A stretch of DNA of 64,000 nt from Thalassovita mangrovi (GTDB taxonomy: Bacteria > Pseudomonadota > Alphaproteobacteria > Rhodobacterales > Rhodobacteraceae), in the NCBI RefSeq assembly GCF_009857745.1, contig NZ_WWEN01000002.1, positions 620,001-684,000 of the forward strand, in the 5' to 3' direction. The notes under the pieces were generated by a model. It saw only the letters and a program-made list of their open reading frames with translations, made no database searches and had not been told where the DNA came from. The position numbers and the translations under genes are program-made. This document shows positions 52,348 to 61,472 of the stretch, in pieces (position 1 is the first letter of the stretch; each line of letters begins with the position of its first letter).

Positions 52348-52761
52348 ATGGATATCAGACAAATCACCCCCCGCTATTCCGTGACGCCTCAGATCAGCGT
52401 CGAAGACCTTCCCGCGATCAAGGCAGCCGGGTTCACCCGGGTGATCTGCAACCGGCCGGACGAGGAAAATCCCCCGTCCCACCAGGCCGCGGCGATCGAA
52501 GCTGCAGCTAAGGAACAGGGGGTGGACTTCGTTGTCTTGCCCCTGACCCACCAGACCATGACGCCGGACAATATCGCCAAGCAGGCCGATCTGGCGGAAA
52601 CCGCCGGTGGTCCGGTGCTGGCCTATTGCGCCTCGGGCACCCGCTCGACGGTGGCCTGGGCCCTGGGTCAGGCCGGCAAGATGTCCGCCGACGACATCCT
52701 GTTGACGACGGCCAAGGCGGGCTACATGCTCAACCAGTTGCGGCCGCAGCTGGAAGCCTGA
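52348..52761 (+). CDS. DUF442 (TIGR01244) sulfur-transfer/phosphatase-fold protein
   Basis: 137 residues. The cysteine-phosphatase-like loop CASGTRS (Cys94, Arg99) and the SVTPQISVEDLPAIKAAGFTRVICNRPDEE opening define the TIGR01244 family, which acts as a rhodanese-like sulfur transferase or phosphatase. In Blh proteins it is fused to the dioxygenase. It completes the sulfide-handling set; a terminator follows. Confidence 0.9.
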   Translation: MDIRQITPRYSVTPQISVEDLPAIKAAGFTRVICNRPDEENPPSHQAAAIEAAAKEQGVDFVVLPLTHQTMTPDNIAKQADLAETAGGPVLAYCASGTRSTVAWALGQAGKMSADDILLTTAKAGYMLNQLRPQLEA

Positions 52762-52785
52762 GGACCCTCGCCTGAGACATGACGA

Positions 52786-52817
52786 AAGCGCCCCGGATCA
52801 AATCCGGGGCGCTTTTC
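52786..52817 (+). terminator. Terminator of the sulfur operon
   Basis: AGCGCCCCGGAT pairs with ATCCGGGGCGCT around a CAA loop, followed by TTTTCGTTT. Confidence 0.9.
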
Positions 52818-52869
52818 GTTTGGGGATATGTGAACCACAGGCCGCCGGAAGATCGGGAGATAATGCCCC

Positions 52870-55557
52870 CTACTGCGCCGCCAGTTTCAGCTTGGCGGGC
52901 AGGCTGACCCGGAACGCCGCCCCGCCCTGCCCCGGCAGATAGGCGATGGCGCCACCCAGCCGCAGCATGATTTCGCGGCAGATCGCCAAGCCCAGCCCGG
53001 CGCCGCCCGCCGCCTTGTGATCGCTGACCCGGCTGAATTTCTCGAACACCATGTCCTGCGCCTGCGCCGGGATGCCCGATCCGTTATCGACGAAATCGAC
53101 GATCAGGTAATTGTCGCGCTCGATCACCCGGATGGTCAGTTCAGGGTCCTGCGCGTCGCAGTATTTCTGCGCGTTGGCGATCAGGTTGATGAACACCTGC
53201 GCCAGCCGGTCGAGATCGGTTTCCATCACGATATCGTCGGAAATCCCGATCCGGCGGATGCGCAGCCCGCTGTTTTCCGCCCCGGTCGAGGCCAGCGCCT
53301 GATTGATCAGATCCTGAAGCGATCCCTCGCGGATGTTCAGGCTGACCTGGCCGTTTTCCAGCACGCTGAGATCCAGCAGGTCATCAAGCAGCCGGGTCAG
53401 CCGGATCGCTTCCTGGTGGATGATGTCGGAATATTTCGCCAGCAGGCCCTGATCCAGATCGTCGCCATCGCGCAGGATTTCCGAAAACGCCCGGATCGAG
53501 GTCATCGGCGTGCGCAATTCGTGGCTGATCTGGCTGAGGAAGGCGTCCTTTTGCAGCGAAATCTGGGTCAGCTTCTCGTTCGCCGCGCGCAGCTGCCGGG
53601 CGGTGCGGGTCAGTTCCGCCGATTTTGCCTCGAGCTGGGACGAGTATTCCATCATCTGCGCGGTCTCGTCGGCCACCGCCAGCAGGTCTTCGACCGACAC
53701 GGTGGCGCGGCCCATGATCTGGCTGACCATCGCGTGGGCGGTGGCGGCGCCGACCGAGCCGGACAATTCGCGTTCCAGCTTCTGCAGGAAATCCGGCGTC
53801 GGGTCCGGCAGGTAGCCACCCAGCCCCTGTTCCACCGCCGCGCGCTGGAACAGCGCCTGCGCCTCGTCGGGGCCCAGGATGCGCTGCGCCATCACCATCA
53901 GGTCCTCGGCCTGGGCCAGCCCGCCGGACCAGCCCTGCGGGTTGCCCGAATGCTGGAACACGTTGACGAATTGCGCGCCCTGCAACCGTTCCATCGGCTG
54001 CGGGAAGCTGAGGATGGAAAACAGCACGAAGGCCCCGGTGTTGAGCGACATCGACCACAGCACCGTGTGCACCACCGGATCGATCCCTTCGATCCCGAAC
54101 AGCGCCTGCGGCTTCAGCCAGCCGATCCCGAACGGCCCGTGTTCCAGCAGCCCGGCCGGCAGGAACACCCCCGGCCCGAAGCTGGGCAGCAGCAGCGAAT
54201 AGGCCCAGATCAAGAAGCCCACCAACATCCCGGCCAGCGCGCCGGTATGGTTCGACCCGCGCCAGAAAATTCCCCCCATCAGCGCGGGCAGGAACTGCGC
54301 CACCCCGGCGAAGCTGATCAGCCCGATCGAGGTCAGCGCCGCGCCGCCGCCCGAGAACCGGTAATAGGCGTAGCCAAGCGCCAGCACCCCGGCGATGGAA
54401 AACCGCCGCGACACCAGCACCACGCTGCGCACGTCGCCGGAAATCACCGCGCCGCCCTTGGCGATCTTCAGCCAGATCGGCATCACGATATGGTTCGACA
54501 CCATGGTCGACAGCGCGATCGCCGCCACGATCACCATCGAGGTGGCCGAGGAAAACCCGCCGAGGAAGGACAGCATCGCCAGCGACTGCTGGCCCTGGCT
54601 CAGCGGCACGGTCAGCACGAACTGGTCGGGGTTGGCCCCTTCGGGCATCACGTCGAGCCCGACAACGGCGATCGGCACCACGAACAGGCTCATGATCATC
54701 AGGTAGGTCGGAAAGGCCCAGCTGGCGGTGCGCAGGTGGTTTTCGTCCTCGTTTTCCACCACCAGCACCTGGAACATCCGCGGCAGCGTCAGGAAGGCCG
54801 CCGCCGACAGCAGGATCAGCGCCGTCCAGCGGCCGTTATCGACCTGCCAGGTGCCGATATCCGACGCGTCGATCCGCGCCAGCGTTTCCGACACGCCGCC
54901 GCCTAAGCCCCAGACCACGAAGACCCCCACCGCCACCAGCGCGAACAGCTTGACCACCGCTTCCAGCGCAATGGCCATGACGACGCCGTGGTGGCGTTCG
55001 TTGGCGTCCAGGTTGCGGGTGCCGAACAGCACGGTGAACAAGGCCAGCCCCGCCGCCACCCAAAGCGCTGTGGCGTCGCTGTCGGCCAGCTGCACCGCCT
55101 GCGGATCGATCCGCGCGAAGGAGGCGAAGGACAGCGTCACCGATTGCAGCTGCAGCGCGATATAGGGCGTGGTGCCGATCACCGCGATCATGGTGACGAA
55201 GACCGCCAGCAAAGGCGATTTGCCATAGCGCGACGAAATCAGGTCGGCGATCGAGGTGATCCGCTGGGTCCGGCCCACCCGCACCAGCTTGCGCAGCCCC
55301 CACCACCAGCCCAGCATCACCAGCGTCGGGCCGATATAGATTGTGACGAATTCCATCCCCGACCGCGCCGCGTTGCCCACCGCACCGTAGAAGGTCCAGG
55401 CGGTGCAGTAGATCGACAGCGACAGGGTATAGACCAGCGGCGAACGCAGCCAGGTCGTCCGCCCCCGCAGCGCCGCGCGTTCGGCCATGAAGGCGACCAC
55501 GAAGAGCATCGCCACATAGGTCAGGCAGACCGCGATGAGAACGTTGAGCGCGCCCAT
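52870..55557 (-). CDS. SSF-domain sensor histidine kinase, CbrA-like
   Basis: 895 residues. The first ~560 form a sodium:solute symporter fold (about 13 helices, e.g. IYCTAWTFYGAVGNAARSGM and GGIFWRGSNHTGALAGMLVGF). Next come a helical linker, a HisKA domain with SHELRTP (phospho-acceptor His679) and a HATPase (NAQKYCDAQD, DNGSGI, GGAGLGLAI). Transporter-kinases of this type (CbrA/PutP-like) sense or transport an amino acid or carboxylate while signalling. It is the last gene of a three-gene operon, directly abutting the small membrane protein gene. Confidence 0.92.
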   Translation of the reverse strand: MGALNVLIAVCLTYVAMLFVVAFMAERAALRGRTTWLRSPLVYTLSLSIYCTAWTFYGAVGNAARSGMEFVTIYIGPTLVMLGWWWGLRKLVRVGRTQRITSIADLISSRYGKSPLLAVFVTMIAVIGTTPYIALQLQSVTLSFASFARIDPQAVQLADSDATALWVAAGLALFTVLFGTRNLDANERHHGVVMAIALEAVVKLFALVAVGVFVVWGLGGGVSETLARIDASDIGTWQVDNGRWTALILLSAAAFLTLPRMFQVLVVENEDENHLRTASWAFPTYLMIMSLFVVPIAVVGLDVMPEGANPDQFVLTVPLSQGQQSLAMLSFLGGFSSATSMVIVAAIALSTMVSNHIVMPIWLKIAKGGAVISGDVRSVVLVSRRFSIAGVLALGYAYYRFSGGGAALTSIGLISFAGVAQFLPALMGGIFWRGSNHTGALAGMLVGFLIWAYSLLLPSFGPGVFLPAGLLEHGPFGIGWLKPQALFGIEGIDPVVHTVLWSMSLNTGAFVLFSILSFPQPMERLQGAQFVNVFQHSGNPQGWSGGLAQAEDLMVMAQRILGPDEAQALFQRAAVEQGLGGYLPDPTPDFLQKLERELSGSVGAATAHAMVSQIMGRATVSVEDLLAVADETAQMMEYSSQLEAKSAELTRTARQLRAANEKLTQISLQKDAFLSQISHELRTPMTSIRAFSEILRDGDDLDQGLLAKYSDIIHQEAIRLTRLLDDLLDLSVLENGQVSLNIREGSLQDLINQALASTGAENSGLRIRRIGISDDIVMETDLDRLAQVFINLIANAQKYCDAQDPELTIRVIERDNYLIVDFVDNGSGIPAQAQDMVFEKFSRVSDHKAAGGAGLGLAICREIMLRLGGAIAYLPGQGGAAFRVSLPAKLKLAAQ

Positions 55558-55824
55558 TCAGCGGCCTTCTTTGCCGTCGGTTTCGACGCTGTCGTCCAGC
55601 CAGAAGGTCAATGCGAAGGTCAGCGCCACCAGCACCGCCCAGACCAGGAAGATGTAGAGGATCGCCCTGGAACTGCTGACCCCGTCTTCGCCCTGCCCCG
55701 GCCACAGCACCGGCACCGCCCAAAGCAGCGCGCCGAGAAACGGCATCAGCCGCGCCGCGTCCATCACCCGGCGCAGCCGGTAGCTGCGCCGTTCCAGGAA
55801 CAGGGGCGAGCGTTCGCCGCTCAT
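55558..55824 (-). CDS. Small two-helix membrane protein in the signalling operon
   Basis: 88 residues. Two hydrophobic segments (AARLMPFLGALLWAVPVLW and AILYIFLVWAVLVALTFALTFWL) with basic flanks. Its start overlaps the receiver gene stop by 4 bases and its stop directly precedes the kinase start, so the three are translationally linked. It could be an accessory subunit of the SSF domain, as small proteins are for other SSF transporters; this is inference. Confidence 0.75.
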   Translation of the reverse strand: MSGERSPLFLERRSYRLRRVMDAARLMPFLGALLWAVPVLWPGQGEDGVSSSRAILYIFLVWAVLVALTFALTFWLDDSVETDGKEGR

Positions 55825-56189
55825 TGCGGCACCAGTTCGCGCAGCGCCTCCAGCACCTCGGCATTGGAGAAGGGTTTGGTCATGAAGCGGCTGGCGCCGA
55901 TCCGTTCGGCCAATTCGCGATCCTTGGTCTGGCCGCGCGCGGTCAGCATCAGCACCGGCAGGTCGTGGGTGCGGGCGTCTTCGCGCAATTCGCTGAGGAT
56001 GTCGTATCCGCTCTTGCCCGGCAGCATGACGTCGAGGATCACCAGGTCCGGCGCCTTGGCGCGGACCACATCGACGGCGTCATGGCCGTTCGAATGGGTA
56101 TCAACCGCCCACCCATCGCGCGACAGAATGAAACTGATCGCTTCGATGATGTTCGGTTCATCCTCGATCACCAGGACATGTTTGCCCAT
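55821..56189 (-). CDS. Single-domain response regulator
   Basis: 122 residues from ATG 56189 (GGAGGCGGTGC). Only a receiver domain: acidic pocket IEDE, phospho-acceptor Asp53 in LVILDVMLPG, Thr in MLTARG and Lys in TKPF. No DNA-binding output, so it signals by protein contact. Probable partner of the SSF kinase downstream. Confidence 0.92.
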   Translation of the reverse strand: MGKHVLVIEDEPNIIEAISFILSRDGWAVDTHSNGHDAVDVVRAKAPDLVILDVMLPGKSGYDILSELREDARTHDLPVLMLTARGQTKDRELAERIGASRFMTKPFSNAEVLEALRELVPQ

Positions 56190-56246
56190 GCACCGCCTCC
56201 CCACAGAGCATTATTTCAGTCTTTATCACGAAGATAAGGCCACGAG

Positions 56247-57557
56247 TCAAAACCCATCGGTCAGGATCGACGGTTCGCGGCGGCCGTCGCAGCCCTCGCG
56301 CGGGCAAATCCGGCAGTTCACGCCAAGCCCGTCGATCCCGTCCCGATCCTGATCGGAAGGCCCCGGCGGCACCAGCAGCATATGCGCCTGGAACAGCGGC
56401 GCATGGCCGAAATCGGGGGCCGAGACCGGTTCGGCGATGGCATAGGCCAGGAAGGCGTCGCGGCCGCGCATATCCTGCTGCACCAGCCGCCGGATCGGCA
56501 GCAGCGGCCGGCTGAGCGCCTGGAACAGCGGCCATTTAGGACAGGCGGCGCCGAAACGCGGCAGCGCGAAGCCCTCGACCGGCTTGCGGAAGACCAGCGT
56601 GCCCGACGCGTCGCAGCTGACCATGCCGACCGCCGGCACGCCCCTGGCCGGGGGCAGCGCCGCGATCCGGCGCATCGCCTGCGCCACCGACACGCCGAAG
56701 CGCCGCGCCAGCGCCGCCGGGTCGGCCCCGGTTCCGGGCAGCGCCGCCAGCGTGTCGGCCAGCGGCAGGGCGGCGGCGTCTTCGGCATAGCGTTGCAGAT
56801 ATTGCCGCGCCAGCGCCCGGCTGGCCGCCGATTGCAGCCGCTCGCTTTCCTGCAGAACCCCGTCGATTTCCCCCGCCCCGCCGGTTTCCAGCGCCTCGAA
56901 ATGGAACCCCGCATCGGTCAGGAAGGCATCGAGTTCGTCCTGCGGCGCGGCCAGTCCGGTTTCTTCCTCGCCGCCCTCGTCGAGATAGCTCACCAGCGTC
57001 TGGGCGCTTTCGGCCAGCCGCTTGGCGTCTTCGTTGATGTTGCGCTGGAACCGGTCGCGCCATTCCCGTTCCAGTTCCGGCGTATCGGCCAGGATGCCGG
57101 CGGTCGACCGGATCGCGGTTACGGTGGACAGGACCTCGTGCAGCGCGGCGGCCAGATGCGGGTCATGGGTCAGCCGGTCGGTCAGGGTTTCGACGATCCG
57201 TTCCAGTTCCAGCACCCGGCGATGACGGCGCACCAGCAATTCGGCCCAGCCGGGAAAACGACCGGCGAAATCCTCGGGCGGTTCGCTGTCGGTGGCCGCG
57301 ATTTCCCCGGCGGCGCGGGCTTCGCCCAGGGTGGCGATCAGCGCCGCCTCGGCCCCTTCGGTCAGCGCCGAGGGCTCGACGCCCAGCGCATCGGCCAGCG
57401 ACAACAGCAATTTACCGCCGATTCTGCGCCGATTGTGTTCGATCAGGTTCAGATAGGATGCGGAAATACCGGCTTTTTTGGCCAAATCGGCCTGCCGCAG
57501 CCCCTGCATGAGGCGTCTTTCCCTGATACGCGTTCCGGTAAGCTGACGCTGCGGCAT
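56247..57557 (-). CDS. ScfR-type XRE/DUF2083 transcriptional regulator
   Basis: 436 residues. The N-terminal XRE helix-turn-helix (RIRERRLMQGLRQADLAKKAGISASYLNLIEHNRRRI) is followed by a helical middle and the C-terminal DUF2083 region with a cysteine cluster (VNCRICPREGCDGRREPSI) and FGAACPKWPLFQA. This is the short-chain fatty acyl-CoA regulator family, which controls acetate or propionate genes. It is divergent from the Liv-type ABC operon that ends in acs, its probable target. Note the missing full IrrE-like HEXXH: none is visible. Confidence 0.88.
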   Translation of the reverse strand: MPQRQLTGTRIRERRLMQGLRQADLAKKAGISASYLNLIEHNRRRIGGKLLLSLADALGVEPSALTEGAEAALIATLGEARAAGEIAATDSEPPEDFAGRFPGWAELLVRRHRRVLELERIVETLTDRLTHDPHLAAALHEVLSTVTAIRSTAGILADTPELEREWRDRFQRNINEDAKRLAESAQTLVSYLDEGGEEETGLAAPQDELDAFLTDAGFHFEALETGGAGEIDGVLQESERLQSAASRALARQYLQRYAEDAAALPLADTLAALPGTGADPAALARRFGVSVAQAMRRIAALPPARGVPAVGMVSCDASGTLVFRKPVEGFALPRFGAACPKWPLFQALSRPLLPIRRLVQQDMRGRDAFLAYAIAEPVSAPDFGHAPLFQAHMLLVPPGPSDQDRDGIDGLGVNCRICPREGCDGRREPSILTDGF

Positions 57558-57771
57558 TTCGTTTTTCCAACCAAATCAACGCATTTCTGCGCTGCCGAAT
57601 AATTTCTTTACATAGTATACTAAAGTATTGTGCATAAATTTACAAAAAAATTGTTTCGTCAAAAGCCGTTGTTGCGAAGTTTTCTTTTCCGCGCTGATAA
57701 TCAATTTGCACGAATGTGCGCGCGGCACTGCTTGAGGAGGCTTGCCGCAAATCACAAAACGGGAGGAATTT
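57558..57771. promoter_or_regulatory. AT-rich divergent promoter region
   Basis: 214 bases between the ScfR-type gene and the ABC operon. It includes a perfect 10-base palindrome TAGTATACTA (57613-57622), a GCAC-GAAT-GTGC repeat (57707-57718) and long A/T tracts. It is much more AT-rich than the flanking genes, as expected for regulated promoters. Which element ScfR binds cannot be told from sequence alone. Confidence 0.5.
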
Positions 57772-59118
57772 ATGTCCAAGACCAATCTGACGCGTCGTGG
57801 CGTGCTGAAGTCGGGTGCCGTTGCCGGTGCCGGCGTCGCGCTTCCGACGATCTTCACCGCATCGTCGGCGGCGGCCTATACGAACGAACCCACCGGTGGC
57901 ACCGTCACCCTGGGCTTCAACGTGCCCCAGACCGGCCCCTATGCGGATGAGGGCGCCGACGAACTGCGCGCCTATGAGCTGGCGGTCGAACACCTGAACG
58001 GTGGCGGCGACGGCGGCATGATGAACACGTTCTCGTCGAAGGCGCTGAAGGGCAACGGCATCCTGGGCAAGAAGGTCGAATACGTGACCGGCGACACCCA
58101 GACCAAATCGGACGCCGCCCGCGCATCGGCCAAGTCGATGATCGAAAAAGACGGCGCCATCATGATCACCGGCGGGTCGTCCTCGGGCGTGGCCGTGGCC
58201 GTTCAGGGCCTGTGCCAGGAAGCCGGCGTGATCTTCATGGCGGGTCTGACCCACTCGAACGACACCACCGGCAAGGACAAGAAGGCGAACGGTTTCCGTC
58301 ACTTCTTCAACGGTTACATGTCGGCAGCCGCGCTGGCGCCGGTGCTCAAGAACCTCTACGGCACCGACCGCAAGGCCTATCACCTGACCGCGGACTACAC
58401 TTGGGGCTGGACCCAGCAGGAATCGATCGCAGCCGCGACCGAAGCCATGGGCTGGGAAACCGTCAACAACGTTCTGACCCCGCTGGCGGCGACCGACTTC
58501 TCGTCCTACATCGCGCCGGTTCTGAACTCGGGCGCGGACGTTCTGGTTCTGAACCACTACGGCGGCAACATGGTGAACTCGCTGACCAACGCGGTTCAGT
58601 TCGGCCTGCGCAACAAGCAGGTGAACGGCAAGAACTTCGAAATCGTGGTTCCGCTGTTCTCGCGCCTGATGGCACGCGGCGCCGGCGAAAACATCAAGGG
58701 CATCGTCGGTTCGACCAACTGGCACTGGTCGCTGCAGGATGAGGGTTCGAAAGCCTTCGTGAAATCCTTCGGCACCAAGTACGGCTTCCCGCCGAGTCAG
58801 GCCGCGCATACCTGCTATGTGCAGACCCTGCTTTATGCGGATGCGTGCGAACGCGCCGGTTCGTTCAACCCCTGCGCAGTCGGCGAGGCCCTGGAAGGCT
58901 TCGAATTCGACGGCATGGGCAACGGTCCGACCCTGTACCGCGCCGACGACCACCAGTGCTTCAAGGACGTGCTGGTCGTGAAGGGTAAAGAAAACCCGAC
59001 CTCGGAATTCGACCTTCTGGAAGTTGTCGAAGTCACCCCGGCGGCGCAGGTCACCTACGCACCCGATCACCCGATGTTCGCAGGCGGTTCCCTGGGCACC
59101 TGCAACCCGGGCGCATAA
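57772..59118 (+). CDS. Liv-type ABC transporter substrate-binding protein
   Basis: 448 residues. The signal peptide carries a twin-arginine pair (TRRGVLKSG, Arg8-Arg9), so Tat export is likely. The mature protein is a periplasmic type I binding fold (VTLGFNVPQTGPYADEGADELRAYELAVEHLNGGG, ITGGSSSGVAVAVQGL, LTADYTWGWTQQES). Such proteins bind amino acids, urea, amides or carboxylates. GGGAGGAATTT precedes the start. A long GC hairpin follows the gene. Confidence 0.92.
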   Translation: MSKTNLTRRGVLKSGAVAGAGVALPTIFTASSAAAYTNEPTGGTVTLGFNVPQTGPYADEGADELRAYELAVEHLNGGGDGGMMNTFSSKALKGNGILGKKVEYVTGDTQTKSDAARASAKSMIEKDGAIMITGGSSSGVAVAVQGLCQEAGVIFMAGLTHSNDTTGKDKKANGFRHFFNGYMSAAALAPVLKNLYGTDRKAYHLTADYTWGWTQQESIAAATEAMGWETVNNVLTPLAATDFSSYIAPVLNSGADVLVLNHYGGNMVNSLTNAVQFGLRNKQVNGKNFEIVVPLFSRLMARGAGENIKGIVGSTNWHWSLQDEGSKAFVKSFGTKYGFPPSQAAHTCYVQTLLYADACERAGSFNPCAVGEALEGFEFDGMGNGPTLYRADDHQCFKDVLVVKGKENPTSEFDLLEVVEVTPAAQVTYAPDHPMFAGGSLGTCNPGA

Positions 59119-59142
59119 GCTCAAAAAGAACAATGAAATCAG

Positions 59143-59171
59143 GGCCGTGCGCGCAAACCGCGCGCACGGCC
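59143..59171 (+). terminator. Hairpin after the binding-protein gene
   Basis: GGCCGTGCGCGC (59143-59154) pairs perfectly with GCGCGCACGGCC (59160-59171) around AAACC. There is only a short GTTT after it, so it looks more like an mRNA 3' stabiliser or partial terminator that separates expression of the binding protein from the permeases. Confidence 0.75.
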
Positions 59172-59245
59172 GTTTCGGCCAATGCATCGGGGCACACCCG
59201 TGCGGCCTGCTGGCCGGCAGCCGATAAATTTCCAAGGTGGGGACA

Positions 59246-60253
59246 ATGGACGCAATCATCCTGCAAATCCTGAACGGGCTCGACAAGGGCTCGGCCTATG
59301 CGCTGATCGCGCTCGGGCTTACGCTTATTTTCGGCACATTGGGCGTCGTGAACTTCGCCCATGGCGCGCTGTTCATGATCGGCGCCTTCTGCGCCGTCTT
59401 CGTGCAACGGGTGCTGACCCTGTCGGTCGAAACCGTCGATCCGACCAAGACCGACTTTCTCGGCAATCCGCTGAAGGTGAAAACGCCCTATGTCGAAAAC
59501 TGGTTCGGCCATGATTTCGGCTCGGCGATCATCGACTGGTCGGTGCCGCTGTCGGTGCTGTTCTGCATCCCGGTCATGGTGCTGATCGGTTTCGTGATGG
59601 AACGCGGGCTGATCAAGCATTTCTACAAGCGCGAACATGCCGACCAGATCCTGGTGACCTTCGGGCTTGCCATCGTGCTGCAGGAAGTGATCAAGGCCTT
59701 CTACGGCGCCAACCCGATCCAGACCCCTGCCCCCGAAATGCTGTCGGGCGTCGCCACCCTGGCCGGCGGCATCGTCTATCCGGTCTGGCGGATCGTCTAT
59801 TTCTGCTTTGCCGCGCTGATCATCGGCGGCGTCTTCGCCTTCCTGCAATTCACCACTTTCGGCATGGTCGTGCGCGCCGGCATGGCGGACCGCGAAACCG
59901 TGGGCCTGCTGGGCATCAATATCGACCGCCGCTTCACCATCATGTTCGGCATGGCCGCCGCGGTGGCAGGTTTGGCCGGGGTGATGTACGGGCCGATCAA
60001 CGCGCCGAATTACCATATGGGGATGGATTTCCTGGTGCTGTCCTTCGTCGTCGTGGTTGTCGGCGGCATGGGATCGCTGCCGGGCGCCGTCGCCGCAGGG
60101 TTCCTGCTGGGCATTCTGGAAAGCTTCGCCTCGACCACCTGGGCGACCACCACCATTCCCGGCATCAACCAGATCATCATCTACCTTGTCGCCATCATCA
60201 TCCTGCTGACCCGTCCGCGCGGTCTGCTGGGTAAAAAAGGCGTGATGGAGTAA
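59246..60253 (+). CDS. Branched-chain-type ABC permease, LivH-like
   Basis: 335 residues from ATG 59246 (AAGGTGGGGAC upstream; a GTG at 59237 is inside that site). About eight transmembrane segments, with LNGLDKGSAYALIALGLTLIFGTLGVVNFAHGALFMIGAF at the start and the GMGSLPGAVAAGFLLGILES loop typical of LivH. Confidence 0.93.
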   Translation: MDAIILQILNGLDKGSAYALIALGLTLIFGTLGVVNFAHGALFMIGAFCAVFVQRVLTLSVETVDPTKTDFLGNPLKVKTPYVENWFGHDFGSAIIDWSVPLSVLFCIPVMVLIGFVMERGLIKHFYKREHADQILVTFGLAIVLQEVIKAFYGANPIQTPAPEMLSGVATLAGGIVYPVWRIVYFCFAALIIGGVFAFLQFTTFGMVVRAGMADRETVGLLGINIDRRFTIMFGMAAAVAGLAGVMYGPINAPNYHMGMDFLVLSFVVVVVGGMGSLPGAVAAGFLLGILESFASTTWATTTIPGINQIIIYLVAIIILLTRPRGLLGKKGVME

Positions 60254-60259
60254 GAGACA

Positions 60260-61459
60260 ATGTTTGGACTCAACAAAAAAGACAGCGCTCTGCTGCTCGC
60301 CGTCGCCGTGCTGACCATGCTGGCGCCCTTCATCCTGAACCCCTTCCCCACCGATAGCGGGCTGGCGCAGTTCAATGCCGGGTATCCGGACCTGATGCAG
60401 CGTTTCGTGATCTTCGGCATCTTCGCCATCGGCTTCAACATCCTGTTCGGCCTGACCGGATACCTGTCCTTCGGCCACGCGGCCTTCCTGGGTGTCGGGT
60501 CCTATTCCGCGGTGTGGATGTTCAAGCTCTTGTCGATGAACATCATCCCGGCGATCATCCTGTCGGTGATCATCGCGGGCCTGTTCGCGCTGGTGATCGG
60601 TTACGTGTCGCTGCGCCGCTCGGGGATCTACTTCTCGATCCTGACCCTGGCCTTCGCGCAGATGTCCTTCGCCCTGGCCTATTCGGTGCTGACCCCGATC
60701 ACCAACGGGGAAACCGGCCTGCAGCTGAGCCTGGACGATCCGCGCATCCTGGACGGCGCCAGCACCACCGGGTCGCTGCCGGTGACCAGTCTGTTCGGGC
60801 TGGAAATGCGCGAAGCGGTCGACATGGCGGTGGGCCCGTGGAGCTTCACCTTCTCGGTCGGCTACTATGTCTGCGCCGTGTTCATGATCCTGGCCTTCTA
60901 TCTGGCGATCCGCATCTTCCGGTCGCCCTTCGGCATGATGCTGCGCGCGATCAAGTCGAACCAGCAGCGGGTCAGCTATACCGGCCTGAACCCGCGCCCC
61001 TACACGCTGGCGGCCTTCGTCATCTCAGGCATGTATGCCGGTCTGGCCGGTGGGTTGCTGGCCTCGATGGACCCGCTGGCTGGCGCCGAGCGGATGCAGT
61101 GGACCGCATCGGGCGAGGTGGTTCTGATGACCATCCTCGGCGGTGTCGGCACCCTGATCGGCCCGGTTCTGGGCGCAGGCCTGATCAAGTATTTCGAGAA
61201 CATCTTCTCGAAGATCAACGACAACGTTCTGCATGGCTGGTTCAGCTTCCTGCCCGACGGGATCGAGGATTTCATCGTGACCATCATCCACCCCTTCGTG
61301 GGCAAGGGCTGGCACCTGACGCTGGGCATCATCTTCATGCTGGTGGTGACCTTCCTGCCCGGTGGCCTGGTCGAGGGCGGACAGCGCATCGCGCGCATGT
61401 TCCGCGGCAAGAAGAAAACCGGTGGCGCCGATGCCGCCAAAACCGAAGCTGCAGAATAA
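60260..61459 (+). CDS. Branched-chain-type ABC permease, LivM-like
   Basis: 399 residues with about ten transmembrane segments. Contains [24 protein letters not shown] and [21 protein letters not shown], the LivM pattern, plus a basic C-terminal tail ([20 protein letters not shown]). It starts seven bases after the livH-like stop. Pairs with the preceding permease. Confidence 0.93.
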   Translation: MFGLNKKDSALLLAVAVLTMLAPFILNPFPTDSGLAQFNAGYPDLMQRFVIFGIFAIGFNILFGLTGYLSFGHAAFLGVGSYSAVWMFKLLSMNIIPAIILSVIIAGLFALVIGYVSLRRSGIYFSILTLAFAQMSFALAYSVLTPITNGETGLQLSLDDPRILDGASTTGSLPVTSLFGLEMREAVDMAVGPWSFTFSVGYYVCAVFMILAFYLAIRIFRSPFGMMLRAIKSNQQRVSYTGLNPRPYTLAAFVISGMYAGLAGGLLASMDPLAGAERMQWTASGEVVLMTILGGVGTLIGPVLGAGLIKYFENIFSKINDNVLHGWFSFLPDGIEDFIVTIIHPFVGKGWHLTLGIIFMLVVTFLPGGLVEGGQRIARMFRGKKKTGGADAAKTEAAE

Positions 61460-61472
61460 GGAGACGCGAAGA

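Noticed and set aside
53017-54906. 629-codon frame opposite the SSF kinase
   Set aside because: Gln/Arg/His-rich antisense shadow without a start signal or recognisable domain.
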